Shown: positions 21,643 through 32,758 of the stretch, piece by piece | Layout of the letters: each line of letters begins with the position of its first letter | How positions within the stretch are numbered: position 1 is the first letter of the stretch | Assembly (NCBI GenBank): GCA_928212115.1 | Contig: CAKMRJ010001112.1 | Location: 406,482,404-406,546,403 of the forward strand | Reading direction: 5' to 3' | DNA from: Lactuca virosa | Lineage: Eukaryota; Streptophyta; Magnoliopsida; Asterales; Asteraceae | DNA: 64,000 bases | Notes under the pieces: generated by a model | Told to the model about the DNA's origin: nothing | Database searches by the model: none | The model's input: the letters and a program-made list of their open reading frames with translations, nothing else | Program-made: the position numbers and the translations under genes

Positions 21643-23383
21643 TGTAACGGTCGGAATGCAGGTATTTACCCTTTCTACACTTAGAATAAAATTTCTTTTG
21701 CATGGAGGGTCCCTATGTACGCTAGGCGTACATACGCGTACGCTTAGCATACTAGGGAGGAATGGATGCGGGCATGCACCACGTAAGCGGGGCGTACGTG
21801 GCTTAACAGCAAAAATCTAATTTTAGGGCAATGACCTTATTTAAACACTCTTATGCTATTTAAACATTACCCTAAACAGCCTTCATTGCCTCTTATCGTC
21901 CCAAAACCCTAGTTTTGCAAAAGAGTGTGATCCTTGAGCTTAAAAGTGTTTTTGGTGGCCATTTTAGTGGGTTTGCAAGAAGGAGAAGGTCGTGGTCAAG
22001 TCTTGAACGTGTGTGAGCTTATAGATCCTGCATCTATTTCATCTTGGGGAGCTCTTGGAGGTAAAAAGTCCAGACCTTCCTTATTCCTTTCGCTAGAATG
22101 ACTTAAGGCTAGTTATGAGTTCATTTTGGTCCATGGATCCTTTTTTGTGAGTTTGAGCAACTCCAGGGGTTAAAGATGATAGATCTAGGTCCATTTGTCT
22201 GGTTGAAATCATAAAAATGCTAATTTGATGGTTGTTATGGCACAATGCATGGGTTTAATGTCTTAAAGAGAGTCTTAATGGATAAAATGAAGTGTTGGGT
22301 TCCCACATGGCATGCAAAGGCATAAAGTTGCCAACTTTATGCCCTAGGACCTCTAATATGACCCAAATCTGGAGTTGGGCGAAATGACTTCGTGAATTAA
22401 GCTCTTAATGGTCATTTGTGCAAAACCAGCTTGTACATTGGGCGTAATGATTTGTACGCTACACGTACAGCCAAAGGATCCAGTACGCTAAGCGTACTGA
22501 TGAGGTATGCTGGGCGTATGTTCCCCAATGGAGTTTGGGCATCGTTGGGTTTTTGAGTTATTTTGGCTCTATTCAGGCTTGAGCATGGATCCATTAAGAG
22601 TTACTAGGCCTTTTTCTTATTTTGTACCACATGTGGCATCGTTGGGCCTATTGGGCCTTATGGCCCATTATTGTTTTAGACCTTGGATGTTAGGCCTATT
22701 TAGGAAGAAAGGCTTTTGGGCCATATTGGAGGAATTTGGACTTAGGATTTTGGGCCCTTCGCTAGGTTGTGTATTAATCCTGATTAGTGTAATTTGTATA
22801 TTTATACAGTGTGAGATTTTTGGATTGGTAGCCGAGCAGCAATTGTTTTCAGCAGACCGAGGTGAGTCTTCTCACCATAACTTCTGGTCTAAGGCACCAA
22901 GGCCGGCCCAATATCCATTTATGTAGTAAGCTAGTTGTTGTAAGTTACATTTTGTGATTGGGTTGAAATATACCCCAGGGCGGGGACCAATATGACATAA
23001 CAGGTTGAAATATACCCATGGGTGGGGCCCACTGCGATATGTTTGGGTTGAAATATACCCCAGGGCGGGGCTCATACTTGTTTTGGGTTGGAATGAACCC
23101 CAGGGATGGGCCTATTTGTATGATTGGTATGTGTTATTTTAGGAAAACTCACTAAGCATTATCTTACAATTTGTATTGTGATTTCAGGTGCGTCTGGTTC
23201 TAAAGGAAAGGGCCCAGCTTGATGGCGCAACATGCACTCTCCATTATTTTCCGCATTCACTGATACGAACACTTTGATGATTTTGAATGATGGTTATTAG
23301 GTAATGGATTTTTAGTATCAAACTTATGGTTGTAAACCTTATTTAAAAATGAAACATATTATTTGGATTTTTGGGTTGTTACA
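21643..23383 (+). repeat. 5' LTR of the gypsy element
   Basis: 1,741 bp, starts TGTAACGGTCGG, ends GGGTTGTTACA. Features: GTACGC/GCGTAC words in U3, the palindrome AGTACGCT-A-AGCGTACT (22482-22498, lost from the 3' LTR), a four-copy tandem repeat at 22960-23120 built on GGGTTGAAATATACCCC, then CTCACTAAG and TTTCAGGTGCG near the 3' end. Confidence 0.92.
22960..23120 (+). repeat. Tandem repeat in the gypsy LTR
   Basis: Four units of about 40-43 bp starting GGGTTGAAATATACCCC and followed by a G/C-rich AGGGCGGGG segment; also present in the 3' LTR at 49818-49985. Confidence 0.85.
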
Positions 23384-23386
23384 AGT

Positions 23387-23397
23387 TGGTATCAGAG
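23387..23397 (+). other. Primer binding site (initiator tRNA-Met)
   Basis: TGGTATCAGAG three bases after the 5' LTR matches the complement of the 3' end of plant initiator tRNA-Met, the usual primer for these elements. The final C of the motif is T here. Confidence 0.85.
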
Positions 23398-23954
23398 TCT
23401 TGGTTTGAAGGATTTAGGCATACTATCGGGTGTGTCAGAACTCTAACTGAGGAAATGGTAAACCTTTTTAAAAAGAAACAAAAGTCAAGTTTTTCCTGAA
23501 AACGGTTTTCTAAAATAAAAAGGAGAGTGCAATGCGCGAAATCGGTCGAGCTCAAGTAAGTGTTTCCCAATATATTAACCATGCTAGGAATATATTTATT
23601 GGAATTGATGTTGATTATGTTATTTGCTAAGTGTATGCTTTCAAAGTTGTATATGTTTAGGATTGCAGAGCCCTAGAATGATGGATTCTGCCTTATTTCC
23701 TGTTCCTTGTTTAGTTGTGGTCTTAGGATAGAAGCTTTATTTGACAGTCTATGTGATTCTATTTATGTATAACTTGCATGCATAGGGCAACCTGCAGTGT
23801 TGATTGAGGTTTCTGGTTCTGTGAGGATTGGGAAATCCTAGAAGAGTCTACGATATACGTATGTGTTGTATGTTGTAGGTCATGTTTTATTTATAGTTGG
23901 TTGAATTAGAGGTATCATGTATGGCCTTGAGGAAGGTACAGGTAGGTGTGGTAG

Positions 23955-23975
23955 GTAGTATTGGGCTCGTACTAC
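23955..23975 (+). other. Conserved stem-loop in the gypsy leader
   Basis: GTAGTA (23955-23960), a 9-base loop, TACTAC (23970-23975), preceded by GTAGGTGTG and followed by GAAAGCACAG. The block is repeated in unit B (29857-29877) and, diverged, 3' of gag in the nested gag-only element (46019-46040). Confidence 0.55.
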
Positions 23976-24074
23976 TGAAAGCACAGAAATTGTACCCAAG
24001 ACAAGGATAGACCTGAAAGCTATAAGGAGTCCAGTGGGGAGGAATCCCTCGAACTTCCTTATTAATCATTTTTT

Positions 24075-25262
24075 ATGTTGTATTTTCAGTTGAGGTTGGT
24101 GACGACTACACGAGGAGGTTCAGGTTCAGGATCGGGTTCAGACTCTGGTGCAGAGCCTATTGATGAGAAGTTGTGCGAGATTATCACAGCTGAGGTTACT
24201 CGCGACATCCTTGATGCTACCCCAATGATTTTCGGTACCGTCAAGGAGGGGATTATGGATATTATAGTGGAACGGCTCAGGTCTTTTTGAGAAGAGATCG
24301 CTGCGGGTCAGATTGAGGCTCGAACTCCCTCTTTCCAGGAGTTCAAGGCGTGTGGTGCACCCGAGTTCCTTAGGGTTAAGGACCCCATCGCTAGTCGCTG
24401 CTGGATCACTGACATGGAGAATGCTCAACGCACGAGCTTTTGCCCCGATGCGGCAAGGGTGGGATTCGCATCCTGTATGCTGAGGGACCAAGCATGGGAT
24501 TGGTGGGAGGAGGTTACCTGCGAGGTAGGGTCGGCGAGTGTGAATATGATGACATGGGAGGATTTTGTATGGAGGTTTGAGCGGGAGTTTGCACCGGCCA
24601 TAGAGGTGCAACAGCTGGTGAGGGAGTTTCAGGACCTTCACCAGACCACAGAGACTGTGGCGGAGATTACCGCCAAGTTTAGGAGAGGGCGCTATTGGTT
24701 CAGCAGTACGCTGCGGATGAAGAGATGAGGAATACGAGATATCATGTTATGATGAGGGATAATATCCGAGAGTTTGTGAGTTTCTCAGGGTGCAAAACCC
24801 TGAATGACATGATTGAGAAGGCCCGTGAGCGGGAAATCGAGTTAGAGCTCCACATGAAGCGAAAGCCGGAGCAGGTTCCGACGACATTGGGTCAGGCTAA
24901 GAAGCCTAAGACCACCGATGTTCACAGCAGAGGCCAGTAGGGTCGGGGCCGATGCGCCAAGTGCGGAAAGCCGCACGGTGGACCTTGTCGATCAGTAGGA
25001 TCAGGATGCTTTGGTTGTGGTCAGGCGGGCCGTATGAGCAAGGATTGTCCTAGGAAGGCCTTGATTTGTTTTCACTGCAACCAGACCGGTCATAAAAAGG
25101 CCGATTGTCCGAGGTTGTCTGGAGGAGCAATGGCGGCGCTTGCGCCTACTACATTGAGGATTATATATGGCCGCCAGGGCAAGGTGGAGACTCTTGCGGT
25201 GAAGAGCAGAGCGTTTCAGCTGACCACGGATGAGGCCTGAGCAGCGTCGGACGTCGTGACTG
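24075..25262 (+). pseudogene. gag of the gypsy element, copy A
   Basis: Starts MLYFQLRLVTTTRGG. It includes the retrotransposon gag core (DQAWDWWEEV, then TWEDFVWRFEREFAPA) and two CCHC zinc knuckles near the C-terminus (CFGCGQAGRMSKDC and CFHCNQTGHKKADC). Gag would form the particle and bind RNA. Lesions: TGA at 24288, a one-base deletion near 24682, TAG at 24938, TGA at 25238. Three of these are private to copy A and two look like C-to-T changes. It is followed by a possible 66-nt intron. Confidence 0.9.
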
Positions 25263-25328
25263 GTATGTGATTTATCTTTATCTTTATTGCTTTATTTACT
25301 ATGCTTATGTTGTTATGATCTTGTATAG
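25263..25328 (+). other. Candidate spliceosomal intron between gag and protease
   Basis: GTATGTG ... TTGTATAG, 66 nt. Removing it joins Val-Val-Thr to Gly-Thr-Phe-Leu-Val in frame; unspliced reading meets TGA at once. It is AT-rich (TTTATCTTTATC). Copy B has an extra G at the donor, which would break the frame. Confidence 0.4.
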
Positions 25329-26856
25329 GGACCTTTTTGGTCAATGGATTATTGGATCATGTTCTTTTTGATTTGGGGGCTACCCAATCTTTTGTATCTC
25401 TTGCGCTCAGCAAGAAGTTTCAAGACACTTCGGGGACTTTGGAGTCCCTTCTGGAGGTGGAGATCGCTGATAATCGTACTGTGAGCGCTGCGAGAGTATT
25501 CCGTAGGAGTATTCTGAAAATGTTCGGCGAGAGGTTTCCTATCGACTTGGTACCAATTACCTTGAGGGGATTGAAGGTGATCATCGAGATGGACTGGTTG
25601 GGGCCCAATGGGGCCGTAATTGATTGTGAGCGGCAAATGGTGAGAGTTCGAACCCCAAGTGGGGGAGAACTAGTCATTTCCGGTGAGAGAGCTTCACATG
25701 GGCCAACTCTCTGTTCAACAACGAGGGTTAGGAGGCTTCTTCAGCAGGGTTGTTCTAGGTTTCTGGCTTATGTTTCGGATTCGAGGGCGGAGACCACGAC
25801 ATAATTGAGCGGCGTACGTATTGTATGGGATTTTCCCGATGTTTTTCCTGAGGAGCTTCCGGGAGTGCCTCCCGAGAGGAAAGTTGAGTTTCAGATTGAT
25901 TTGCTGCCTGGTGTGGCTCCGATAGCCAATGCGACATATCGCCTAGCTTCGCCTGAGATGCAGGAGTTGTCTACGCAGCTACAGAAGCGGCTAGACAAGG
26001 GTTTCATTTGTCCGAGCAGTTCCCCGTGGGGGCACCGATAATGTTTTGTAAAAAAGAAGGATGGGTCGCACAGGATGTCTATTGATTATCGGGAATTGAA
26101 CAAGATGAATGTGAAGAACCGTTACCCGCTTCCGAGGATCGAAGATTTATTCAATCAAATTCAGGTGCATCTTGGTTTTCCAAGATTGATCTTCGGTCAG
26201 GATATCATCAGATGAGGATCATGGATGAGGATATACAGAAGACGGCCTTCAGAACTCGTTATGGTCATTACGAGTTTGTGGTGATGCCATTTGGGCTCAC
26301 CAATGCTCCAGCAACGTTCATGGATCTCATGAACTGGGTGTGCAGACCAATGTTGGATCGGTCCATGATTGTTTTTATTGATGACATCATGGTATACTCT
26401 AAGACCAAGGAGCAGCATTTGAGGGGGGTATTGGAGACCTTTAGGAAGGAAATGCTTTTTTCCAAGTTCTCCAAATGCGATTTTTGGTTGCGTGAGGTGC
26501 AGTTTTTGGGGCATATCATAAACCAGGGAGGTATCTTGGTGGACCCGGCCAAAATTGAGGTTGTGATGCGTTGGGAGGTTCTGAAGAACGCATATGAGAT
26601 TCAGAGTTTCTTGGGTCTCGCGGGGTATTATCGGAGGTTCAATCAGGATTTCTCAAAGATCGCGGTGCCGTTGACTCGTCTGACCAAGAAGAATGTGACC
26701 TTTCGGTGGGGTCCGGATCAACAATTGGCCTTTGAGACAGAAATTATGCGAGCCCCCGATTCTTGCGTTACCTGAGGGATTGGATGATTTTGTGGTGTAT
26801 TGCGACGCTTCTATTTCAGGTTTTGGAGTTGTCCTTATGCAGAGGGGTCATGTTAT
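25329..26856 (+). pseudogene. Protease, RT and start of RNase H of the gypsy element, copy A
   Basis: Aspartic protease with LFDLGATQSFVS (D-L-G in place of D-S/T-G), then a stop at 25802-25804 and the typical linker DFPDVFPEELPGVPPERKVE. RT motifs follow: KKKDGSHRMSIDYRELNK, MPFGLTNAPATFMDLMN and the catalytic FIDDIMVYSK, then FLGLAGYYRRF. RNase H opens near 26800 (YCDASI) and is cut by the copia insertion after GTTAT at 26856. Frameshifts near 26045 and 26165 and the stop at 25802 are shared with copy B, so the element was dead before it was duplicated. Confidence 0.9.
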
Positions 26857-27648
26857 TGTTGGATTAGGTGTCTAAGCCCATAACTATTATTGGTATGTAT
26901 TCGACCCGAGAGTAGCATGGTCCATTTGGGTTGCATATCATCAGGACAATTTGTTAGGATGGACTTTTGAGAGAAGAGGTTATATATGATTTATTAATAT
27001 ATTATAAATTCTAATATATTAATATGAAATCATATGTTTTAATTAGTATTGATCAAGAATTAATTTGGAATTAATTTAGTGATCAAAAGAGACCAATTAA
27101 AACTATGGGGACTAATTATGGTAATTAGTTGTACTTATATGTGTTGGGCTTATGATCCATGTTGGACCAAGTTTATGTATGGATACATAAAGAGTTGGGC
27201 CACATGAACCATGGATCATAAGACCCATGGATATGGATTTGGGTTGTACCCATGACTCTTAGAATTCAACACATATAAATACATATGTTATGACCTAAAA
27301 ATCGCCTACCACTAGAGTGTGTGCATGTTCTTGGAGTTCATGAAGGTTTTAGAGTGCATGGAGATTCTCTCTCAAGTCCTACCTTTGTCCTTGATGTGTT
27401 GTGACTTCATTTGAGGCATCCACACTAATGGGGCTAAGTTCTTAAGGCCAAATACATCAAGACTTCCAGCCACACAAAAGGTATGTTACTCTATCTAGTA
27501 TTTTATGTAGTTTGTATGACAATTGCATGCTAGCTATAGATTCAATACCTTGGAAACCATTTGCATGTATAATTAGTGAAAACATAGATCCAAGGTATTT
27601 AGGGTTGTATGTGCACCATAGGATGTTGTATTATACCAAAACCCAACA
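26857..27648 (+). repeat. Copia-like LTR, copy 1
   Basis: 792 bp, TGTTGGATTAGG to AACCCAACA, followed by G and the primer site TGGTATCAGAGCC (27650-27662). Confidence 0.93.
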
Positions 27649-27730
27649 GTGGTATCAGAGCCAAGGCTTGTTTTCATGTTATACTTGCTGAAATGGCTGA
27701 AAAATCGAAAATTTTGGCTGTCTGGGCACT

Positions 27731-27821
27731 GGACTCGCCGAGTACACTGATGGACTCGCCGAGTCCATGAAGAAATTCATCCAACTCGTCGAGTTGGTTC
27801 ATGCAATCGACGAGTTGGACC
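27731..27821 (+). other. Cluster of 17-nt palindromes next to the copia primer site
   Basis: TGGACTCG-C-CGAGTCCA (27751-27767) and CCAACTCG-T-CGAGTTGG (27781-27797) are perfect 8-1-8 palindromes, with partial copies GGACTCGCCGAGT (27731-27743) and ATCGACGAGTTGG (about 27807-27819). The cluster recurs in unit B at about 33632-33722. Confidence 0.8.
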
Positions 27822-28119
27822 CCCTGACAGCATATTTTCGACTTTTAAGGTTGGAATTGGACTAGAAACATTACCCTAAGCTGTTTTTGGTCATATAAAC
27901 CTGTTTTTTATGTGGTAATGTTCATGCTAATCCAATTTCAAAAGATAATTGTCAATAGATTCATGTTTTGTATTAGTTTAATGGTTAGGCTAATTTTATG
28001 AAAAAGTTTGATTTGAATTATCTTGTTCTTATGAGTTAGTCTAGATTAATAGAAAAGTTATGTGATAATTTGTTTTCGATCCAAATTAATCTTGAAGTTG
28101 TTCATAAAATGTGTTTTTG

Positions 28120-29310
28120 TAACTTGTCCTCAAGTTATATGAAAAGTCACATTTATGATTTTTAAAACTCATAAGATTTCCATAAGTTAGGAAAAATGAA
28201 GAGTCTTATTTTCTTGAATGATTTTAAAGTCTTCCATAACTTGTCCTCAAGTTATGGAACTTGAAGAGTTTATCCATTAAACTACTTTAAACTCATAGGT
28301 TATGAAAATTAAGAGTTTATTTTTCCTTAAATGGTTTTTTTAAAGTCTTCCATAACTTGTCCTCAAGTGATGGAACTTGAAGAGTTTTTTTTTATTAAAA
28401 CTACTTTAAACACATAAGTTATGGAATTGAATAGTTTTGAATAGATTCAAACCTTGCCCTCAAGTTTTGGAATTTGTAAAGTTCCCCCCCATGAATACTT
28501 TAGTTCCAAGTTAAACCCTTAGAATTTTAATAGTTTAAAATTCAACCCTTATACTATTATAATATTATAGGTTTAATATATATATATATATATGTATAAG
28601 AGTAAAAGTCAGTCTTACCGTTAGTAGGCCTCATTCACGAAGCCGGTCTATAAGGGGGGTATAAGGTTACTGCCTATAAAATGGCAGTTTAATGGGTGTC
28701 CACTCTCACCCACCGCTTCCTTGACTGGTGGAGGGTCGTTAGCCGAACGGGTTTGACAGGACTATAATTCTCCCTTCATTAAAAGTATTAATGATAAATG
28801 CTAAGTAACTAAACACTTATAAATTCCCAATCTTAGTTACTTAGGAAAATGTGAATTTGGTGCTAACCCATGAAATTTACACTTTTTACCTTACCAAGTC
28901 GTTAGTGGAGCGTGTGTGGTTAACCGACACACTAACATGGACTAGTAAGAGTGGCGAAGGGTAACTTAATGTTTATCATAGATCGATGAAGCGTGTGTGG
29001 TTAACCGGCACATCGATTAGGTGATAATATTAAGGGTACCAAGTGAATTTGCATGGTTATTCACACCTTGTTTTGTGATCCTCGGCATCCCAGTCACAAA
29101 ATTTGAGAGGGCACAATCGAGATTGAAACATGCCATTGAAAAGTTCAATGAATCTCAAAAGATCTAGGAGTTTCAAAACCAAATAAAACCTAATAAATTA
29201 TTTCGTTTTTCATGGTGGAAATTGGTGAATCGTCATTCGCCTACCTTCAAATATTTTATAGCTTGGATTACGACATCCCTCTTCCAAGTTGTAAAATATT
29301 GTGTTGGGTC
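28120..29310 (+). other. Stem-loop-rich leader of the copia-like element
   Basis: Successive hairpins are visible: TTCCATAACTTG-TCCT-CAAGTTATGGAA (28232-28259, with decayed relatives near 28120, 28350 and 28460), ACTGCC/GGCAGT, GGGTG/CACCC, AAGTAACTAA/TTAGTTACTT, GTTAGTG/CACTAAC (28901-28936), ATCGATG/CATCGAT (28982-29017), GTGAAT/ATTCAC, TTTTGTGA/TCACAAAA, and a two-part stem at 29250-29300. Unit B repeats the series (about 34020-35200). No protein is encoded. Confidence 0.75.
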
Positions 29311-29376
29311 CTAGCCTTAATATTTCATATTGGGTGTTATATTAAGGACTTAAATAAACTAACTTGAATATCTCCC

Positions 29377-29485
29377 ATTTTAGATGTCTGGTTCAGACAA
29401 CTATGATCTTCCCAAATCTGTTTCCTCCACCTCCTCCAATTATTCTCCCTAACCCACAAGTTCAAGGTCACTCAAGCCCTATTGG
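29377..29485 (+). pseudogene. 5' end of the copia-like gag, copy A (cut by the duplication junction)
   Basis: ATG starts MSGSDNYDLPKSVSSTSSN and runs into TAA within about 25 codons; the duplication junction follows. The same start recurs at 35282 in unit B, where the rest of gag lies. Confidence 0.5.
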
Positions 29486-29976
29486 CTAGGAATATATTTA
29501 TTGGAATTGATGTTGATTCTGTTATTTGCTAAGTGTATGCTTTCAAAGTTGTATATGTTTAGGATTGCAGAGCCCTAGAATGATGAATTCTGCCTTATTT
29601 CCTGTTCCTTGTTTAGTTGTGGTCTTAGGATAGAAGCTTTATTTGACAGTCTATGTGATTCTATTTATGTATAACTTGCATGCATAGGGCAACCTGCAGT
29701 GTTGATTGAGGTTTCTGGTTCTGTGAGGATTGGGAAATCCTAGAAGAGTCTACGATATACGTATGTGTTGTATGTTGTAGGTCATGTTTTATTTATAGTT
29801 GGTTGAATTAGAGGTATCATGTATGGCCTTGAGGAAGGTACAGGTAGGTGTGGTAGGTAGTATTGGGCCAGTACTACTGAAAGCACAGAACCTGTACCCA
29901 AGACAAGGATAGACCTGAAAGCTATAAGGAGTCCAGTGGGGAGGAATCCCTCGAACTTCCTTATTAATCATTTTTT

Positions 29977-31165
29977 ATGTTGTATTTTCAGTTGAGGTTG
30001 GTGACGACTACACGAGGAGGTTCAGGTTCAGGATTGGGTTCAGACTCTGGTGCAGAGCCTATTGATGAGAAGTTGTGCGAGATTATCACAGCTGAGGTTA
30101 CTCGCGACATCCTTGATGCTACCCCAATGATTTTCGGTACCGTCAAGGAGGGGATTATGGATATTATAGTGGAACGGCTCAGGTCTTTTCGAGAAGAGAT
30201 CACTGCGGGTCAGATTGAGGCTCGAACTCCCTCTTTCCAGGAGTTCAAGGCGTGTGGTGCACCCGAGTTCCTTAGGGTTAAGGACCCCATCGCTAGTCGC
30301 CGCTGGATCACTGACATGGAGAATGCTCAACGCACGAGCTTTTGCCCCGATGCGGCAAGGGTGGGATTCGCGTCCTGTATGCTGAGGGACCAAGCATGGG
30401 ATTGGTGGGAGGAGGTTACCTGCGAGGTAGGGTCGGCGAGTGTGAATATGATGACATGGGAGGATTTTGTATGGAGGTTTGAGCGGGAGTTTGCACCGGC
30501 CATAGAGGTGTAACAGCTGGTGAGGGAGTTTCAGGACCTTCACCAGACCACAGAGACTGTGGCGGAGATTACCGCCAAGTTTAGGGAGAGGGCGCTATTG
30601 GTTCAGCAGTACGCTGCGGATGAAGAGATGAGGAATACGAGATATCATGTTATGATGAGGGATAATATCCGAGAGTTTGTGAGTTTCTCAGGGTGCAAAA
30701 CCCTGAATGACATGATTGAGAAGGCCCGTGAGCGGGAAATTGAGTTAGAGCTCCACATGAAGCGAAAGCCGGAGCAGGTTCCGACGACATTGGGTCAGGC
30801 TAAGAAGCCTAAGACCACCGATGTTCACAGCAGAGGCCAGCAGGGTCGGGGCCGATGCGCCAAGTGCGGAAAGCCGCACGGTGGACCTTGTCGATCAGTA
30901 GGATCAGGATGCTTTGGTTGTGGTCAGGCGGGCCGTATGAGCAAGGATTGTCCTAGGAAGGCCTTGATTTGTTTTCACTGCAACCAGACCGGTCATAAAA
31001 GGCCGATTGTCCGAGGTTGTCTGGAGGAGCAATGGCGGCGCTTGCGCCTGCTACATTGAGGATTATATATGGCCGCCAGGGCAAGGTGGAGACTCTTGCG
31101 GTGAAGAGCAGAGCGTTTCAGCTGACCACGGATGAGGCCCGAGCAGCGTCGGACGTCGTGACTGG
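29977..31165 (+). pseudogene. gag of the gypsy element, copy B
   Basis: Duplicate of the copy-A gag. It retains the 24288-type Arg codon and the Gln codon lost in A, but has its own TAA at 30511-30513 and a one-base deletion in the second zinc knuckle (about 31000), after which the frame is lost. Knuckle one (CFGCGQAGRMSKDC) is intact. Different private lesions in A and B show independent decay since duplication. Confidence 0.9.
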
Positions 31166-31229
31166 GTATGTGATTTATCTTTATCTTTATTGCTTTATTT
31201 ACTATGCTTATGTTGTTATGATCTTGTAT

Positions 31230-32758
31230 AGGGACCTTTTTGGTCAATGGATTATTGGATCATGTTCTTTTTGATTTGGGGGCTACCCAATCTTTTGTAT
31301 CTCTTGCGCTCAGCAAGAAGTTTCAAGACACTTCGGGGACTTTGGAGTCCCTTCTGGAGGTGGAGATCGCTGATAATCGTACTGTGAGCGCTGCGAGAGT
31401 ATTCCGTAGGAGTATTATGAACATGTTCGGCGAGAGGTTTCCTATCGACTTGGTACCAATTACCTTGAGGGGATTGAAGGTGATCATCGAGATGGACTGG
31501 TTGGGGCCCAATGGGGCCGTAATTGATTGTGAGCGGAAAATGGTGAGAGTTCGAACCCCAAGTGGGGGAGAACTAGTCATTTCCGGTGAGAGAGCTTCAC
31601 ATGGGCCAACTCTCTGTTCAACAACGAGGGTTAGGAGGCTTCTTCAGCAGGGTTGTTCTAGGTTTCTGGCTTATGTTTCGGATTCGAGGGCGGAGACCAC
31701 GACATAATTGAGCGGCGTACGTATTGTACGGGATTTTCCCGATGTTTTTCCTGAGGAGCTTCCGGGAGTGCCTCCCGAGAGGAAAGTTGAGTTTCAGATT
31801 GATTTGCTGCCTGGTGTGGCTCCGATAGCCAATGCGACATATCGCCTAGCTTCGCCTGAGATGCAGGAGTTGTCTACGCAGCTGCAGAAGCGGCTAGACA
31901 AGGGTTTCATTTGTCCGAGCAGTTCCCCGTGGGGGCACCGATAATGTTTTGTAAAAAAGAAGGATGGGTCGCACAGGATGTCTAATGATTATCGGGAATT
32001 GAACAAGATGACGGTGAAGAACCGTTACCCGCTTCCGAGGATCGAAGATTTATTCAATCAAATTCAGGTGCATCTTGGTTTTCCAAGATTGATCTTCGGT
32101 CAGGATATCATCAGATGAGGATCATGGATGAGGATATACAGAAGACGGCCTTCAGAACTCGTTATGGTCATTACGAGTTTGTGGTGATGCCATTTGGGCT
32201 CACCAATGCTCCAGCAACGTTCATGGATCTCATGAACTGGGTGTGCAGACCAATGTTGGATCGGTCCATGATTGTTTTTATTGATGACATCATGGTATAC
32301 TCTAAGACCAAGGAGCAGCATTTGAGGGGGGTATTGGAGACCTTAGGAAGGAAATGCTTTTTTCCAAGTTCTCCAAATGCGATTTTTGGTTGCGTGAGGT
32401 GCAGTTTTTGGGGCACATCATAAACCAGGGAGGTATCTTGGTGGACCCGGCCAAAATTGAGGTTGTGATGCGTTGGGAGGTTCTGAAGAACGCATATGAG
32501 ATTCAGAGTTTCTTGGGTCTCGCGGGGTATTATCGGAGGTTCAATCAGGATTTCTCAAAGATCGCGGTGCCGTTGACTCGTCTGACCAAGAAGAATGTGA
32601 CCTTTCGGTGGGGTCCGGATCAACAATTGGCCTTTGAGACAGAAATTATGCGAGCCCCCGATTCTTGCGTTACCTGAGGGATTGGATGATTTTGTGGTGT
32701 ATTGCGACGCTTCTATTTCAGATTTTGGAGTTGTCCTTATGCAGAGGGGTCATGTTAT
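31230..32758 (+). pseudogene. Protease and RT of the gypsy element, copy B
   Basis: Same domains as copy A (LFDLGATQSFVS, MPFGLTNAPATFMDLMN, FIDDIMVYSK, FLGLAGYYRRF) with the same stop and frameshifts before RT. Private changes: ATTGAT to AATGAT near 31984 and a one-base deletion near 32344. It ends at the second copy of the gypsy/copia junction (GTTAT then TGTTGG, 32754-32760). Confidence 0.9.

Larger units (their letters stand above)
23584..29485 (+). repeat. Tandem duplication unit A
   Basis: 5,902 bp starting CTAGGAATATATTTATTGG and ending CAAGCCCTATTGG. It spans the gypsy leader, gag, protease and RT, crosses the copia insertion point at 26856/26857, and takes in the copia LTR, primer site, leader and first gag codons. 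Unit B repeats it nearly exactly. Confidence 0.95.

Noticed and set aside
24138..24641. 167-codon minus-strand frame in gag, repeated at 30040-30543
   Set aside because: Antisense of the gag gene, duplicated only because the block is.
24075..26775. Endogenous pararetrovirus or integrated plant virus
   Set aside because: LTRs, primer site, polypurine tract, target duplication, integrase and chromodomain identify a Ty3/gypsy retrotransposon; no movement or coat protein seen.
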